From positions 1 to 10,068 of the forward strand of contig UQMC01000071.1 of NCBI GenBank assembly GCA_900542115.1: 10,068 nt of DNA, written 5' to 3'. The position numbers were made by a program, and so were the translations under genes. Under the pieces are notes generated by a model. The model ran no database searches, was not told where the DNA came from, and saw only the letters and a program-made list of their open reading frames with translations. Shown here piece by piece: positions 1 to 7,699 of the stretch (position 1 is the first letter of the stretch; the number at the start of each line of letters is the position of its first letter). The stretch is from an uncultured Oscillibacter sp. (GTDB taxonomy: Bacteria > Bacillota > Clostridia > Oscillospirales > Oscillospiraceae).

Positions 1-1
1 A

Positions 2-874
2 CTTGGATGCTCCACCAACAGTATGCTTCACCTTCCGGCGATTGCGCATGAGGCGGGCGTAGAACTGAATCCGGAAATGGCAAATGCCATCAGTGAGAAG
101 ACTCCGAACCTCTGTCATCTGGCTCCGGCAGGATACCACTATATCGAGGAGCTGAACGAGGCAGGCGGTGTTTATGCCGTTATGAATGAGCTGAACAAGC
201 TGAATCTGCTGCACACAGAGTGTATGACAGTAACCGGAAAGACCGTAGGAGAGAACATCAAAGGATGTGTCAATAAAAATCCTGAGATCATCCGCCCGGT
301 TGAGAATCCATACAGCAAGACAGGCGGTATCGCCGTTCTGAAAGGAAACCTGGCACCGGATACCGCAGTTGTCAAACGTTCTGCTGTTGTTCCGGAGATG
401 CAGGTTCACGAAGGTCCGGCCAGAGTCTTCGACTGTGAGGAGGATGCCATCGAGGCAATCCGCGGCGGCAAGATCGTGGCAGGTGATGTTGTTGTGATCC
501 GCTATGAGGGACCAAAGGGTGGTCCTGGTATGCGTGAAATGCTGAATCCGACTTCTGCCATTGCAGGTATGGGACTTGGTTCTTCCGTAGCCCTGATCAC
601 AGATGGCCGTTTTTCCGGCGCATCCCGCGGTGCATCCATCGGTCATGTCAGCCCGGAGGCAGCAGAAGGCGGTCCGATCGCGCTCGTTGAGGAAGGCGAT
701 CTCATCCGTATCAATATTCCGGAGCATAAGCTGGAAGTTGTCGTATCGGACGAAGAGCTGGCACGCAGAAAAGCTGCATGGACTCCGAGAGAGCCGAAAG
801 TAACCACAGGTTATCTGAAACGCTACGCCAAGATGGTTTCCAGTGCAAATAAGGGAGCTATTCTGGAGTTCTAA
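2..874 (+). CDS. ilvD: Dihydroxy-acid dehydratase, copy 1, C-terminal part (start lies before the window)
   Basis: Catalyses dehydration of 2,3-dihydroxy-3-methylbutanoate (or -pentanoate) to the 2-keto acid, the third step of valine/isoleucine synthesis, in the cytoplasm. The frame is open from base 2 and reads LGCSTN, so the ATG at 23 is internal and the gene is cut by the window edge. The 290 residues seen correspond to residues 265-553 of the complete copy at 4375-6036. Family motifs are present: [42 protein letters not shown] and ITDGRFSG with the proposed catalytic serine. No frameshift is seen, so the visible part looks functional. Codon use is less GC-biased than in copy 2 (34 against 49 GC-ending codons in the first 60 aligned codons). 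It is followed by a hairpin and then ilvB. Product assignment is secure; whether both copies are active is unknown. Confidence 0.95.
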   Translation, partial: LGCSTNSMLHLPAIAHEAGVELNPEMANAISEKTPNLCHLAPAGYHYIEELNEAGGVYAVMNELNKLNLLHTECMTVTGKTVGENIKGCVNKNPEIIRPVENPYSKTGGIAVLKGNLAPDTAVVKRSAVVPEMQVHEGPARVFDCEEDAIEAIRGGKIVAGDVVVIRYEGPKGGPGMREMLNPTSAIAGMGLGSSVALITDGRFSGASRGASIGHVSPEAAEGGPIALVEEGDLIRINIPEHKLEVVVSDEELARRKAAWTPREPKVTTGYLKRYAKMVSSANKGAILEF

Positions 875-896
875 TTCAGAAAAATCATAAAATCAT

Positions 897-934
897 ATCA
901 GCCGTCCGAACGCGCTTTTTCTCGGATGGCTGAT
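897..934 (+). terminator. 13-bp hairpin between ilvD copy 1 and ilvB
   Basis: Arms 897-909 and 922-934 pair over 13 bases with one G-T mismatch around a 12-base loop. The plus-strand 3' flank is only moderately T-rich (ATTTCATAAA), while the minus-strand flank is also T-rich. It may be a weak terminator for ilvD copy 1 or a leader hairpin affecting ilvB. The rest of the 116-base gap (875-990) shows no convincing T-box, leader peptide or promoter; a 9-base direct repeat GATTTCATA occurs at 932-940 and 945-953. Confidence 0.5.
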
Positions 935-990
935 TTCATAAACAGATTTCATACACAAAGCGAAAAACATAAGGAAGGAATCATACAGAC

Positions 991-2709
991 ATGGAATTAA
1001 CTGGATCACAGATTGTTATCGAGTGCCTGAAGGAACAGGGTGTGGATACCGTGTTCGGCTATCCCGGCGGCACCATTCTCAACGTATATGATGCCCTCTA
1101 TGACCATAGGGAGATCACCCATATTCTCACCTCCCACGAGCAGGGCGCGGCCCATGCTGCGGACGGTTATGCCCGCAGCACCGGCAAGGTGGGTGTGTGC
1201 TTTGCAACCTCCGGCCCCGGCGCCACGAACCTCACCACCGGCATTGCCACCGCGTACATGGATTCCTCCCCGGTAGTTTTTATCTCCTGCAATGTGCCGC
1301 AGAACCTCATCGGAAAGGACGCCTTTCAGGAGGTGGACATCACCGGCATCACCATGCCCATCACAAAATCCACCTATCTTGTGCGGGATGTAGCCAAGCT
1401 GGCGGACGCCGTGCGGGAGGCGTTCGCGCTGGCCCGCAGCGGCCGCCCCGGCCCCGTGGTGGTGGACATTACCCGGGATGTCACCGCCGCTGTGTGCGAA
1501 TATGAATATCTGCCGCTGGAGCGGCACGCCGCCTCCGGGCACTTAGCCTCCCTCATCCACCGGGCCTACACCAGCAGCCTGAAGATGCCGGAGGCCGACC
1601 TGGGGGATGTGGAAAAGCTGGTGGAGATGATCGCGGTGTCCGAAAAGCCCATGCTGATCTGCGGCGGCGGTGTGGTCCGCAGTCGAGCCCATGAGGAGTT
1701 CCGGCAGTTTGTCCGCCGGATCGACGCCCCGGTGGCCATCACCGTTATGGGCGGCGGCGGTGTCTCCGGCCGGGACGTGATGACCACCGGCATGATCGGG
1801 ATGCACGGCTCCGTGGCTTCCAACATGGCCTGCGACAACTGTGATCTGCTCATCGCCGTGGGCTGCCGGTTTTCCGATCGAGTGGCGCTGAAGCCGGAGA
1901 CCTTCGCCCATCAGGCGAAAATCGTCCACATCGACATCGACCGGGCGGAGATCAACAAAAATGTCCAGACGGACCACCACATCATCGGAGACGCCAAGCA
2001 GGTTTTAAAGCTGCTGCTGGAGCGCCTGCCCCAGTATGACCATAAGGAGTGGAAGAATTTTGTGCTCTCGTTTCCCCGGGAAACGGAATACGGCGAGAGT
2101 GAGAGCGTCCTGACCCCCAAACAGGTGCTCTCCGCTATTGCCCGGCTGTGTCCGCAGGACTCCATCGTGGCGACAGACGTCGGCCAGCACCAGATGTGGG
2201 CCATCCAGCACCTTCACTTTGACTATCCCGGCCAGCTCTTGACCTCCGGCGGCTTCGGCACCATGGGCTTTGGCCTCGGCGCCGCCATCGGCGCCAAGCA
2301 GGGCAACCCGGAGAAAACGGTCATCCACATCACCGGCGACGGGTGCTTCCGCATGAACGGCAACGAGCTGGCCACCGAGGCGTATTACCGCCTCCCGGTC
2401 ATCACCGTGATCTTCAATAACCGCAATCTCGGCATGGTCCGCCAGTGGCAAAGCCTGATCTACGATCGCCGCTACTCCCAGACTTCGCTGGAAAACCGCA
2501 GCCCGGACTTTGTGAAGTTCGCGGACGCCTTCGGCCTGAAGGCCCGGCGGGTCACGCAGCCCAGCGAACTGGCCGAGGCGCTGACCGAGGCGCTGGCGGA
2601 AAGCGCGCAGGGCCGGGGCTATGTCATCGACTGCGCCATCAACGCCGATGAAATGGTGCACCCCATGGTCAACGGCGGTCATCACATTACGGAATTTCTT
2701 TTGAGCTGA
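991..2709 (+). CDS. ilvB: Acetolactate synthase, large (catalytic) subunit
   Basis: Condenses two pyruvates, or pyruvate with 2-ketobutyrate, to acetolactate or acetohydroxybutyrate; a thiamine diphosphate and FAD enzyme, first step of the branched-chain pathway, cytoplasmic. At 572 residues it has the usual family length. The layout is an N-terminal ThDP pyrimidine-binding domain (about 1-170) with GYPGG and catalytic Glu50 in SHEQGA; a central domain (about 200-340); and a C-terminal ThDP pyrophosphate domain (about 385-550) with the metal-binding GDG at 449-451 and NN at 476-477. The GMVRQWQ stretch after NN is typical of acetolactate synthase rather than pyruvate oxidase or decarboxylase. 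The start at 991 is supported by AAGGAAGG at 971-978. It is followed 15 bases later by its regulatory subunit ilvN. The first ten or so codons are AT-richer than the rest, resembling the upstream ilvD copy. Confidence 0.96.
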   Translation: MELTGSQIVIECLKEQGVDTVFGYPGGTILNVYDALYDHREITHILTSHEQGAAHAADGYARSTGKVGVCFATSGPGATNLTTGIATAYMDSSPVVFISCNVPQNLIGKDAFQEVDITGITMPITKSTYLVRDVAKLADAVREAFALARSGRPGPVVVDITRDVTAAVCEYEYLPLERHAASGHLASLIHRAYTSSLKMPEADLGDVEKLVEMIAVSEKPMLICGGGVVRSRAHEEFRQFVRRIDAPVAITVMGGGGVSGRDVMTTGMIGMHGSVASNMACDNCDLLIAVGCRFSDRVALKPETFAHQAKIVHIDIDRAEINKNVQTDHHIIGDAKQVLKLLLERLPQYDHKEWKNFVLSFPRETEYGESESVLTPKQVLSAIARLCPQDSIVATDVGQHQMWAIQHLHFDYPGQLLTSGGFGTMGFGLGAAIGAKQGNPEKTVIHITGDGCFRMNGNELATEAYYRLPVITVIFNNRNLGMVRQWQSLIYDRRYSQTSLENRSPDFVKFADAFGLKARRVTQPSELAEALTEALAESAQGRGYVIDCAINADEMVHPMVNGGHHITEFLLS

Positions 2710-2724
2710 GGAGGGGAGGACATA

Positions 2725-3273
2725 ATGATGGAAACAGCGCTGCGTACCCTTTCCGTTCTGGTGGACAATGAGCCGGGAGTGCTCTCACAGATCTCCCGCC
2801 TGTTTTCAAGAAAGGGCTTCAATATCGAATCGCTGGCGGTGGGTCCCACGCAGGACCGGAGCCTTTCCCGCCTGACGCTGGAGGTCATTACCGATGACAG
2901 CCAGACGGAGCTTTTATGCAACCAATTATCCAAAATGGTGCCGGTGCACTCCGTCCGACTGCTGGCGGACGAGCACTCCATCCGCCGGGAGCTGGTGCTC
3001 TGCAAGGTCCGGGCGGAGAACCGAAGCATCCGCAACGAGCTGATTCAACTTGCCAATGTGTTCCGGGCGTCCATTCTGGATGTCTCCGCCACCTCCATGA
3101 CGCTGGCAGTCATCGGCGAGGAGTCGAAAAATGAGGCCCTCACCGACCTGCTGCGGGAGTTCGGAATTTTGGAAATGGTCCGCACCGGCATGGTGGCGCT
3201 GGAGCGGGGCCGCTATACCATTCAGGACGAACGGAAGGAAACGCTGGAATTCAATCTGGGAAAAATGCTGTAA
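2725..3273 (+). CDS. ilvN: Acetolactate synthase, small (regulatory) subunit
   Basis: Binds the IlvB subunit, raises its activity and usually confers feedback inhibition by valine. The protein has 182 residues. An N-terminal ACT domain (about residues 7-80) contains the family signature DNEPGVLSQISRLFS followed by GFNIESLAVG. Gly18 and Asn33 match the positions known as valine-binding in E. coli IlvH (Gly14, Asn29), so valine feedback is plausible. The remainder matches the C-terminal domain of the small-subunit family. A strong AGGGGAGG ends at 2719; ATG codons at 2725 and 2728 are both usable and differ by one Met. It lies 15 bases after ilvB and 54 bases before ilvC, in the same likely transcript. 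Confidence 0.95.
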   Translation: MMETALRTLSVLVDNEPGVLSQISRLFSRKGFNIESLAVGPTQDRSLSRLTLEVITDDSQTELLCNQLSKMVPVHSVRLLADEHSIRRELVLCKVRAENRSIRNELIQLANVFRASILDVSATSMTLAVIGEESKNEALTDLLREFGILEMVRTGMVALERGRYTIQDERKETLEFNLGKML

Positions 3274-3327
3274 ATCTGTGCATTTTACGATAAAAAACTA
3301 AAAACGAAAGAAAAAGGAGAAAGAACC

Positions 3328-4350
3328 ATGGCTAAGATGTATTACGAAAAGGACTGCGACCTGAACTATCTCAACGGAAAGAAAATCGCTGTGATCGGCT
3401 ACGGCTCTCAGGGCCACGCCCATGCCCTGAACCTGAAGGACTCCGGCTGTGAGGTCTGCGTGGGCCTGCGGGAGGGCTCTAAGAGCTGGGCGCAGGCGGA
3501 GGCTGCCGGGCTCACCGTCAAGACCATTGCCGAGGCTGCCAAGTGGGGCGATGTTGTGATGCTGCTCATCAACGATGAGGTGCAGGCCGACGTATATAAA
3601 AAGGATATCGCCCCCTATCTGGAGGAGGGCAACGCGCTGGCCTTTGCCCACGGCTTCAACATCCGCTATAAGCAGATCGTGCCCCCTGCCGGTGTGGATG
3701 TGTTTATGGCGGCGCCCAAGGGCCCCGGCCACACCGTCCGCTCCACCTATGTCTCCGGCAAGGGTGTGCCCTGTCTGGTAGCCGTGGAGCAGAACGCCAC
3801 CGGCCGGGCCTATGAGATCGCGCTGGCCTACATCGCCGGCATCGGCGGCGCTCGGGCGGGTATTATGGAGACCACATTCCACGATGAGACCGAGACAGAC
3901 CTCTTCGGCGAGCAGACCGTTCTGTGCGGCGGCGTGGTGGATTTGATGCAGTGCGGCTTCGAGACGCTGGTGGAAGCCGGTTACGCCCCGGAGAACGCCT
4001 ATTTTGAGTGCATCCATGAGATGAAGCTTATCGTTGACCTTATCAATAAGGGCGGCGTGGCCGCCATGAATTACTCCATCTCCGACACCGCCGAGTTCGG
4101 CGAGTACGTCTCTGGCCCCCGGGTGCTGCCCCACGAGGAGACCAAGGCCCGGATGCGGGCGGTGCTGGCGGACATTCAGGACGGCACCTTTGCCGGCCGC
4201 TGGATCGCCGAGAACAAGAGCCGGGGCCGCACGTTCTTCAATTCCAAGCGGGACCAACTGGCAAAGCACCCCATGGAGCTGGTGGGCGAGGAATTGCGCC
4301 GCAACATGATCTGGAGTGGTGATAAAAATCTCGACACGGCATCTGATTAA
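3328..4350 (+). CDS. ilvC: Ketol-acid reductoisomerase (class I)
   Basis: Isomerises and reduces acetolactate or acetohydroxybutyrate to the dihydroxy acid, using Mg2+ and NAD(P)H. At 340 residues it is the short class I form. The N-terminal Rossmann domain has GYGSQGHA at 24-31. The cofactor loop has Arg48, Ser51 and Ser53, the pattern expected for phosphate contacts, so NADPH preference is inferred. His108 is in the HGF motif. The knotted helical C-terminal domain has the metal ligands Asp191 and Glu195 (DLFGEQ) and Glu227 and Glu231 (ECIHE). The start is supported by AAGGAGA at 3314-3320. The 54-base gap after ilvN is A-rich and shows no terminator, so it is most likely part of the same operon. 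Confidence 0.97.
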   Translation: MAKMYYEKDCDLNYLNGKKIAVIGYGSQGHAHALNLKDSGCEVCVGLREGSKSWAQAEAAGLTVKTIAEAAKWGDVVMLLINDEVQADVYKKDIAPYLEEGNALAFAHGFNIRYKQIVPPAGVDVFMAAPKGPGHTVRSTYVSGKGVPCLVAVEQNATGRAYEIALAYIAGIGGARAGIMETTFHDETETDLFGEQTVLCGGVVDLMQCGFETLVEAGYAPENAYFECIHEMKLIVDLINKGGVAAMNYSISDTAEFGEYVSGPRVLPHEETKARMRAVLADIQDGTFAGRWIAENKSRGRTFFNSKRDQLAKHPMELVGEELRRNMIWSGDKNLDTASD

Positions 4351-4374
4351 AAAGAGGTATCGGAGGAGAAAGCT

Positions 4375-6036
4375 ATGCGTTCTGATGAGATCAAGACCGG
4401 CGTGGAGCGCACGCCGAACCGCAGCTTGCTGTATGCGCTGGGCTATACCGATGAGGAGCTTTCCCGGCCCCTCATCGGCGTGGTCAGCTCCTATAACGAG
4501 ATCGTTCCCGGCCACATGGGGCTGGACAAGATCGCCGAGGCGGTGAAGGCCGGCGTCCGGGCCGCCGGCGGTACGCCGGTGATGTTCCCGGCCATCGCCG
4601 TGTGCGACGGAATCGCTATGGGCCATGTGGGTATGAAGTATTCGCTGGTGAGCCGCGACCTCATTGCCGACTCCACAGAGGCTATGGTCATGGCCCACCA
4701 GTTCGATGGACTTGTGATGATTCCAAACTGCGACAAAAATGTGCCGGGTTTGCTGATGGCGGCGGCGCGGCTGAATATCCCCACCATCTTCTGCTCCGGC
4801 GGCCCCATGCTGGCGGGCCGCCTCAGAGATGGCCGCCGCACCTGCCTGAGCCACATGTTCGAGGCGGTGGGCGCTTATCACGCAGGAAAGCTGGACGAGG
4901 CCGGTGTGGCGGACTACACGGAAAATGCCTGCCCCACCTGCGGCTCCTGCTCCGGGATGTACACCGCCAACTCCATGAACTGTCTTACAGAGGCCATCGG
5001 CATGGCCCTCCGGGGCAACGGCACCATTCCCGCCGTGTATTCCGCCCGTCTGCGGCTGGCCAAGGAGACCGGCATGAAGATCATGGAGCTGGTGGAGAAA
5101 AACGTCCGTCCCCGGGATATTATGACGGAAGCCGCCTTCCACAATGCCGAGACCGTGGACATGGCGCTGGGCTGCTCCACCAACACCATGCTGCACCTGC
5201 CCGCCATCGCTCACGAGGCCGGGGTGGAGCTGGATCTGCACATGGTCAACGGCATCAGCGACAAAACTCCCAACCTCTGTCATCTGGCTCCTGCCGGTGA
5301 CACCTATATCGAGGATCTGGACCGGGCCGGCGGCGTCTGGGCCGTGATGAAGGAGCTGACCAAGGCCGGTCTGCTGGATACCTCGCTGCCCACCGTAACG
5401 GGTAAGACCGTAGGGGAAAACCTGGAAACGGCGGAGAATCTGGACACCAGTCTCATCCGCCCGCTGGAGGAGCCTTATTCCAAGACCGGCGGCATCGCCG
5501 CCCTGTTCGGCAATCTGGCCCCGGACGGCTGCGTGGTGAAGCAGAGCGCCGTGGCCCCGGAAATGCTGCGGCACAAGGGCCCCGCCCGGGTGTTCAACAG
5601 TGAGGAGGAGGCCATCGCCGTCATCTACGCCGGCGGCATCCGTCCCGGTGATGTGGTGGTGATTCGCTACGAGGGCCCCAAGGGCGGCCCCGGTATGCGG
5701 GAAATGCTGAACCCCACCTCCGCCATCGCCGGTATGGGACTGGACAAGGACGTGGCCCTCATCACCGACGGTCGGTTCTCCGGCGCGACCCGGGGAGCGT
5801 CCATCGGCCACGTCAGCCCGGAGGCTGCCTCCGGCGGCGTCATCGGTCTGGTGCAGGAGGGCGACCTCATCGAGATCGACATTCCCGGACGCTCCCTCCA
5901 CCTGTGCGTGGAGGACGCGGAGCTGGCGGAGCGCCGGAAAAATTGGGTCTGTCCTGAGCCGAAGATCAAAACCGGTTACCTTGCCCGATATGCCAAGCTG
6001 GTGTCCTCTGCCGACAGGGGCGCCATTCTGGAATGA
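4375..6036 (+). CDS. ilvD: Dihydroxy-acid dehydratase, copy 2, complete
   Basis: Same reaction as copy 1; iron-sulfur dehydratase of the IlvD/Edd family, 553 residues, normal length. Cluster-region cysteines are Cys119 in PNCDKN and Cys189/Cys192 in [10 protein letters not shown]. The N-terminal segment reads [12 protein letters not shown] and lacks the Cys found there (NTCN) in plant and mycobacterial [2Fe-2S] enzymes, so an oxygen-labile E. coli-like cluster is a reasonable inference; Cys77 in [10 protein letters not shown] is an additional candidate. ITDGRFSG contains the proposed catalytic Ser469. GGAGGAGA at 4362-4369 supports the start. It lies 24 bases after ilvC and 11 before the ATPase gene. 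Its codon use matches its downstream neighbours and not copy 1. Confidence 0.97.
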   Translation: MRSDEIKTGVERTPNRSLLYALGYTDEELSRPLIGVVSSYNEIVPGHMGLDKIAEAVKAGVRAAGGTPVMFPAIAVCDGIAMGHVGMKYSLVSRDLIADSTEAMVMAHQFDGLVMIPNCDKNVPGLLMAAARLNIPTIFCSGGPMLAGRLRDGRRTCLSHMFEAVGAYHAGKLDEAGVADYTENACPTCGSCSGMYTANSMNCLTEAIGMALRGNGTIPAVYSARLRLAKETGMKIMELVEKNVRPRDIMTEAAFHNAETVDMALGCSTNTMLHLPAIAHEAGVELDLHMVNGISDKTPNLCHLAPAGDTYIEDLDRAGGVWAVMKELTKAGLLDTSLPTVTGKTVGENLETAENLDTSLIRPLEEPYSKTGGIAALFGNLAPDGCVVKQSAVAPEMLRHKGPARVFNSEEEAIAVIYAGGIRPGDVVVIRYEGPKGGPGMREMLNPTSAIAGMGLDKDVALITDGRFSGATRGASIGHVSPEAASGGVIGLVQEGDLIEIDIPGRSLHLCVEDAELAERRKNWVCPEPKIKTGYLARYAKLVSSADRGAILE

Positions 6037-6041
6037 GGGAG
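6035..6041 (+). promoter_or_regulatory. Ribosome binding site deciding the ATPase start
   Basis: GAGGGAG overlaps the ilvD stop codon and sits 6 bases before the ATG at 6048. The alternative ATG at 6033, which overlaps the ilvD stop as ATGA, has no comparable site upstream. I therefore prefer 6048, with translation probably coupled to ilvD termination. Confidence 0.6.
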
Positions 6042-6047
6042 CGGTGT

Positions 6048-7271
6048 ATGAACACGGCTGAAGCATTGGACCGCCTGCTTTTGTACCGCCAGACGCCGGA
6101 GAGCCTCTTGCGGTGGCTCATGGACCCGGCAGAGACCGTCCGCACGGCGGCGCAGGCGGAGGTGGTGGCGCTGGCGGTGGAAAACGGCTGGCAGGGCGAC
6201 CTGTGGCGCTGCTGCATCGCGTGGACGCTGACGGAGCACGAGAACCCTTTCTCCCTCTCATGGGAGCGCCGCACCGGCCCGGAGGACACCCTCAGCGCGC
6301 TGGCGCTGGCGGACATGGCTGTTTTCCATGCCCTGCTGTCCGCCCCGCCGGAGGAGGGGCCATGGCATCTTCTGCGAAATTTTCACCACGAGAGCCGCCA
6401 GGGTAAGGAAAGCGCTCCGCTGACGGAGCTGGCCGCCGCGCTGGCAGACGCCGCCTCCCCGGCGGCGCTGCTGGACTGTCTGACTGCTTTTTATCAAAGC
6501 CACGGCGTCGGTCAATTAGGGCTGGGGCAGGTGTTCCACGTCCGGCGGGAGGCCGATGGCGTCCGATTGCTCCCAGTGCGGGACCGGCCCCCGGTGCGCC
6601 TTGCGGATTTGGTAGGCTACCGGCAGCAAAAGGAGCAGTTGGTCCGCAATACCGAGGCATTTCTGCATGGCCGGGGCGGCAATAATGTCCTGCTCTACGG
6701 CGATGCCGGAACCGGCAAGTCCACCAGCGTTCAGGCTATTGCCAATGAATACGCGGCGAAGGGTCTGCGGCTTATTGAGGTTTATAAGGAGCAGTATGAC
6801 CTTATTCCGGCGCTTCTGCGGCAGATCAAGGGCCGCAATTACCGCTTTCTCCTGTTTTTGGACGATCTCTCCTTTGAGGAAAACGAGACCTCCTATAAAT
6901 ATCTGAAGGCGGTCATGGAGGGCGGCGCGGAGGCCCCGCCGGAAAACGTGCGAATCTGCGCCACCTCCAATCGCCGCCATCTGGTGCGGGAGGTGTGGAG
7001 CGACCGCAGCGATATAGAGCATGACGGTGACATCCACCGCTCCGATACGGTAGAGGAAAAGCTGTCCCTTGCCAGCCGCTTCGGTTTGCAGCTTTTCTAT
7101 CCTGCCCCCACCTTCGAGGAATACCAGCAGATCGTCTCCATCCTCTCCGAAAGGGCAGGAACGGACCTGACTGCCGAGCAGCTCCGGGCGGCGGCCGCCA
7201 CATGGCAGGTCCGCAGCGGCAGCCGTTCCGGCCGCACGGCGCAGCAGTTTGTCAATCAATTAGATCGCTGA
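6048..7271 (+). CDS. DUF815-family AAA+ ATPase
   Basis: Predicted cytoplasmic P-loop ATPase of unknown role, 407 residues from the preferred start (412 if the ATG at 6033 is used). The first ~165 residues are helical-looking and Ala/Leu-rich without a recognised motif. The AAA+ module follows: the DUF815-like entry LADLVGY, Walker A GDAGTGKS at 218-225, Walker B LLFLDD with Asp272-Asp273, a sensor-1 Asn308 in ATSNRRH, and the DUF815-type block DIHRSDTVEEKLSLASRFGL carrying a likely arginine-finger region. No membrane segment or signal peptide is seen. It follows ilvD by 11 bases and shares its codon style, so it is probably co-transcribed with the ilv genes, but nothing ties it biochemically to amino acid synthesis. 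Family call firm; function unknown. Confidence 0.88.
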   Translation: MNTAEALDRLLLYRQTPESLLRWLMDPAETVRTAAQAEVVALAVENGWQGDLWRCCIAWTLTEHENPFSLSWERRTGPEDTLSALALADMAVFHALLSAPPEEGPWHLLRNFHHESRQGKESAPLTELAAALADAASPAALLDCLTAFYQSHGVGQLGLGQVFHVRREADGVRLLPVRDRPPVRLADLVGYRQQKEQLVRNTEAFLHGRGGNNVLLYGDAGTGKSTSVQAIANEYAAKGLRLIEVYKEQYDLIPALLRQIKGRNYRFLLFLDDLSFEENETSYKYLKAVMEGGAEAPPENVRICATSNRRHLVREVWSDRSDIEHDGDIHRSDTVEEKLSLASRFGLQLFYPAPTFEEYQQIVSILSERAGTDLTAEQLRAAAATWQVRSGSRSGRTAQQFVNQLDR

Positions 7272-7276
7272 AAAAC

Positions 7277-7312
7277 GGCAGTCAGGAAGCAAATTTTTGC
7301 TTTCTGACTGCC
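7277..7312 (-). terminator. Strong terminator-like hairpin, minus-strand orientation
   Basis: Arms 7277-7293 and 7296-7312 pair over 17 bases with a single G-T wobble. Read on the minus strand the stem is followed directly by GTTTTTC, a proper intrinsic-terminator tail. Read on the plus strand it is followed by AATAAAAAC, without a T-run. It starts 5 bases after the ATPase stop, so it could still help end that message, but the tail favours the minus strand. Confidence 0.65.
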
Positions 7313-7340
7313 AATAAAAACTTTATTCTGAAAAAGCATC

Positions 7341-7373
7341 AGCCCCCACTCGCTCCAACGGCGAATGGGGGCT
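7341..7373 (-). terminator. Second terminator-like hairpin, minus-strand orientation
   Basis: Arms 7341-7353 and 7361-7373 pair over 13 bases (AGCCCCC...GGGGGCT core) with one wobble and a 7-base loop. On the minus strand it is followed after GATGC by TTTTT. It would be the first terminator met by a transcript from the promoter at 7597-7625, with the hairpin at 7277-7312 as a second one behind it. Confidence 0.6.
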
Positions 7374-7590
7374 ACTTCTGCTGTATTTCTTTCAATATGG
7401 TTACCTCTGCTTCCATCTATATTGCCGCTGCTGCAGAACACTGACTGCCAATCCATGAGGTGCCGGGTGCGTGCAGAGACTCATCTCACGCGATTCATTA
7501 AATGATGGCACTTCGTATTTGACGGTGCGGCCCACTGAAGCGGCGCTCAAGGAGCGGCGGATTTGGGTTCGGAAGCACTGCCCTCCTTGT
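7341..7590 (-). ncRNA. Candidate independent short transcript (structured RNA or small peptide), unidentified
   Basis: Most of the 428-base gap 7272-7699 is explained by this proposed unit. A consensus-like minus-strand promoter predicts a start near 7590, and two terminator-like hairpins predict ends near 7335 or 7270. Inside is a nested inverted repeat: an outer stem pairing 7457-7464 with 7507-7514, and an inner stem of 7469-7473 with 7487-7491 extended by AGA/TCT. Possible peptides on the minus strand are a GTG-started 26-residue frame (7578-7498) after AAGGAGG at 7588-7582, with only 3 bases of spacing, and a 14-residue frame MEAEVTILKEIQQK (7416-7372) that ends at the hairpin but lacks a ribosome site. 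A longer open minus frame (7401-7589) has no ATG near the ribosome site. I do not recognise a known RNA family. Confidence 0.4.
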
Positions 7591-7596
7591 GCCTTT

Positions 7597-7625
7597 ACTG
7601 TACAATGAACTCTTGAAAATGTCAA
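7597..7625 (-). promoter_or_regulatory. Consensus-like sigma-70/A promoter, minus strand
   Basis: On the minus strand a perfect -35 TTGACA (7625-7620) is followed by a 17-base spacer and a -10 TACAGT (7602-7597). The flank 7626-7690 is very AT-rich, as is common upstream of strong promoters. No conventional gene lies directly downstream on that strand, so it most likely drives the candidate transcript at 7341-7590. Confidence 0.6.
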
Positions 7626-7699
7626 TAGATTTTGTATATATTTTACATTTTGAATAAATAAACCTGAAAATATACAAGCAATTTACACAAAGCGCGCGG

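Noticed and set aside
871..885. Possible CodY box at the ilvD copy 1 stop
   Set aside because: Only about 10 of 15 bases fit the CodY consensus, which is not enough in an A/T-rich stretch.
875..990. T-box riboswitch or branched-chain leader peptide before ilvB
   Set aside because: The gap is too short for a T-box, lacks its conserved GGTGG-type element, and no short frame rich in Leu, Val or Ile precedes the hairpin.
3298..6066. A 2.7-kb open frame on the minus strand opposite ilvC and ilvD
   Set aside because: It is antisense to two genes with unmistakable motifs. Its length follows from the GC-rich codon use of those genes, its composition is low-complexity Gly/His/Ala, and it has no ribosome site or family motif.
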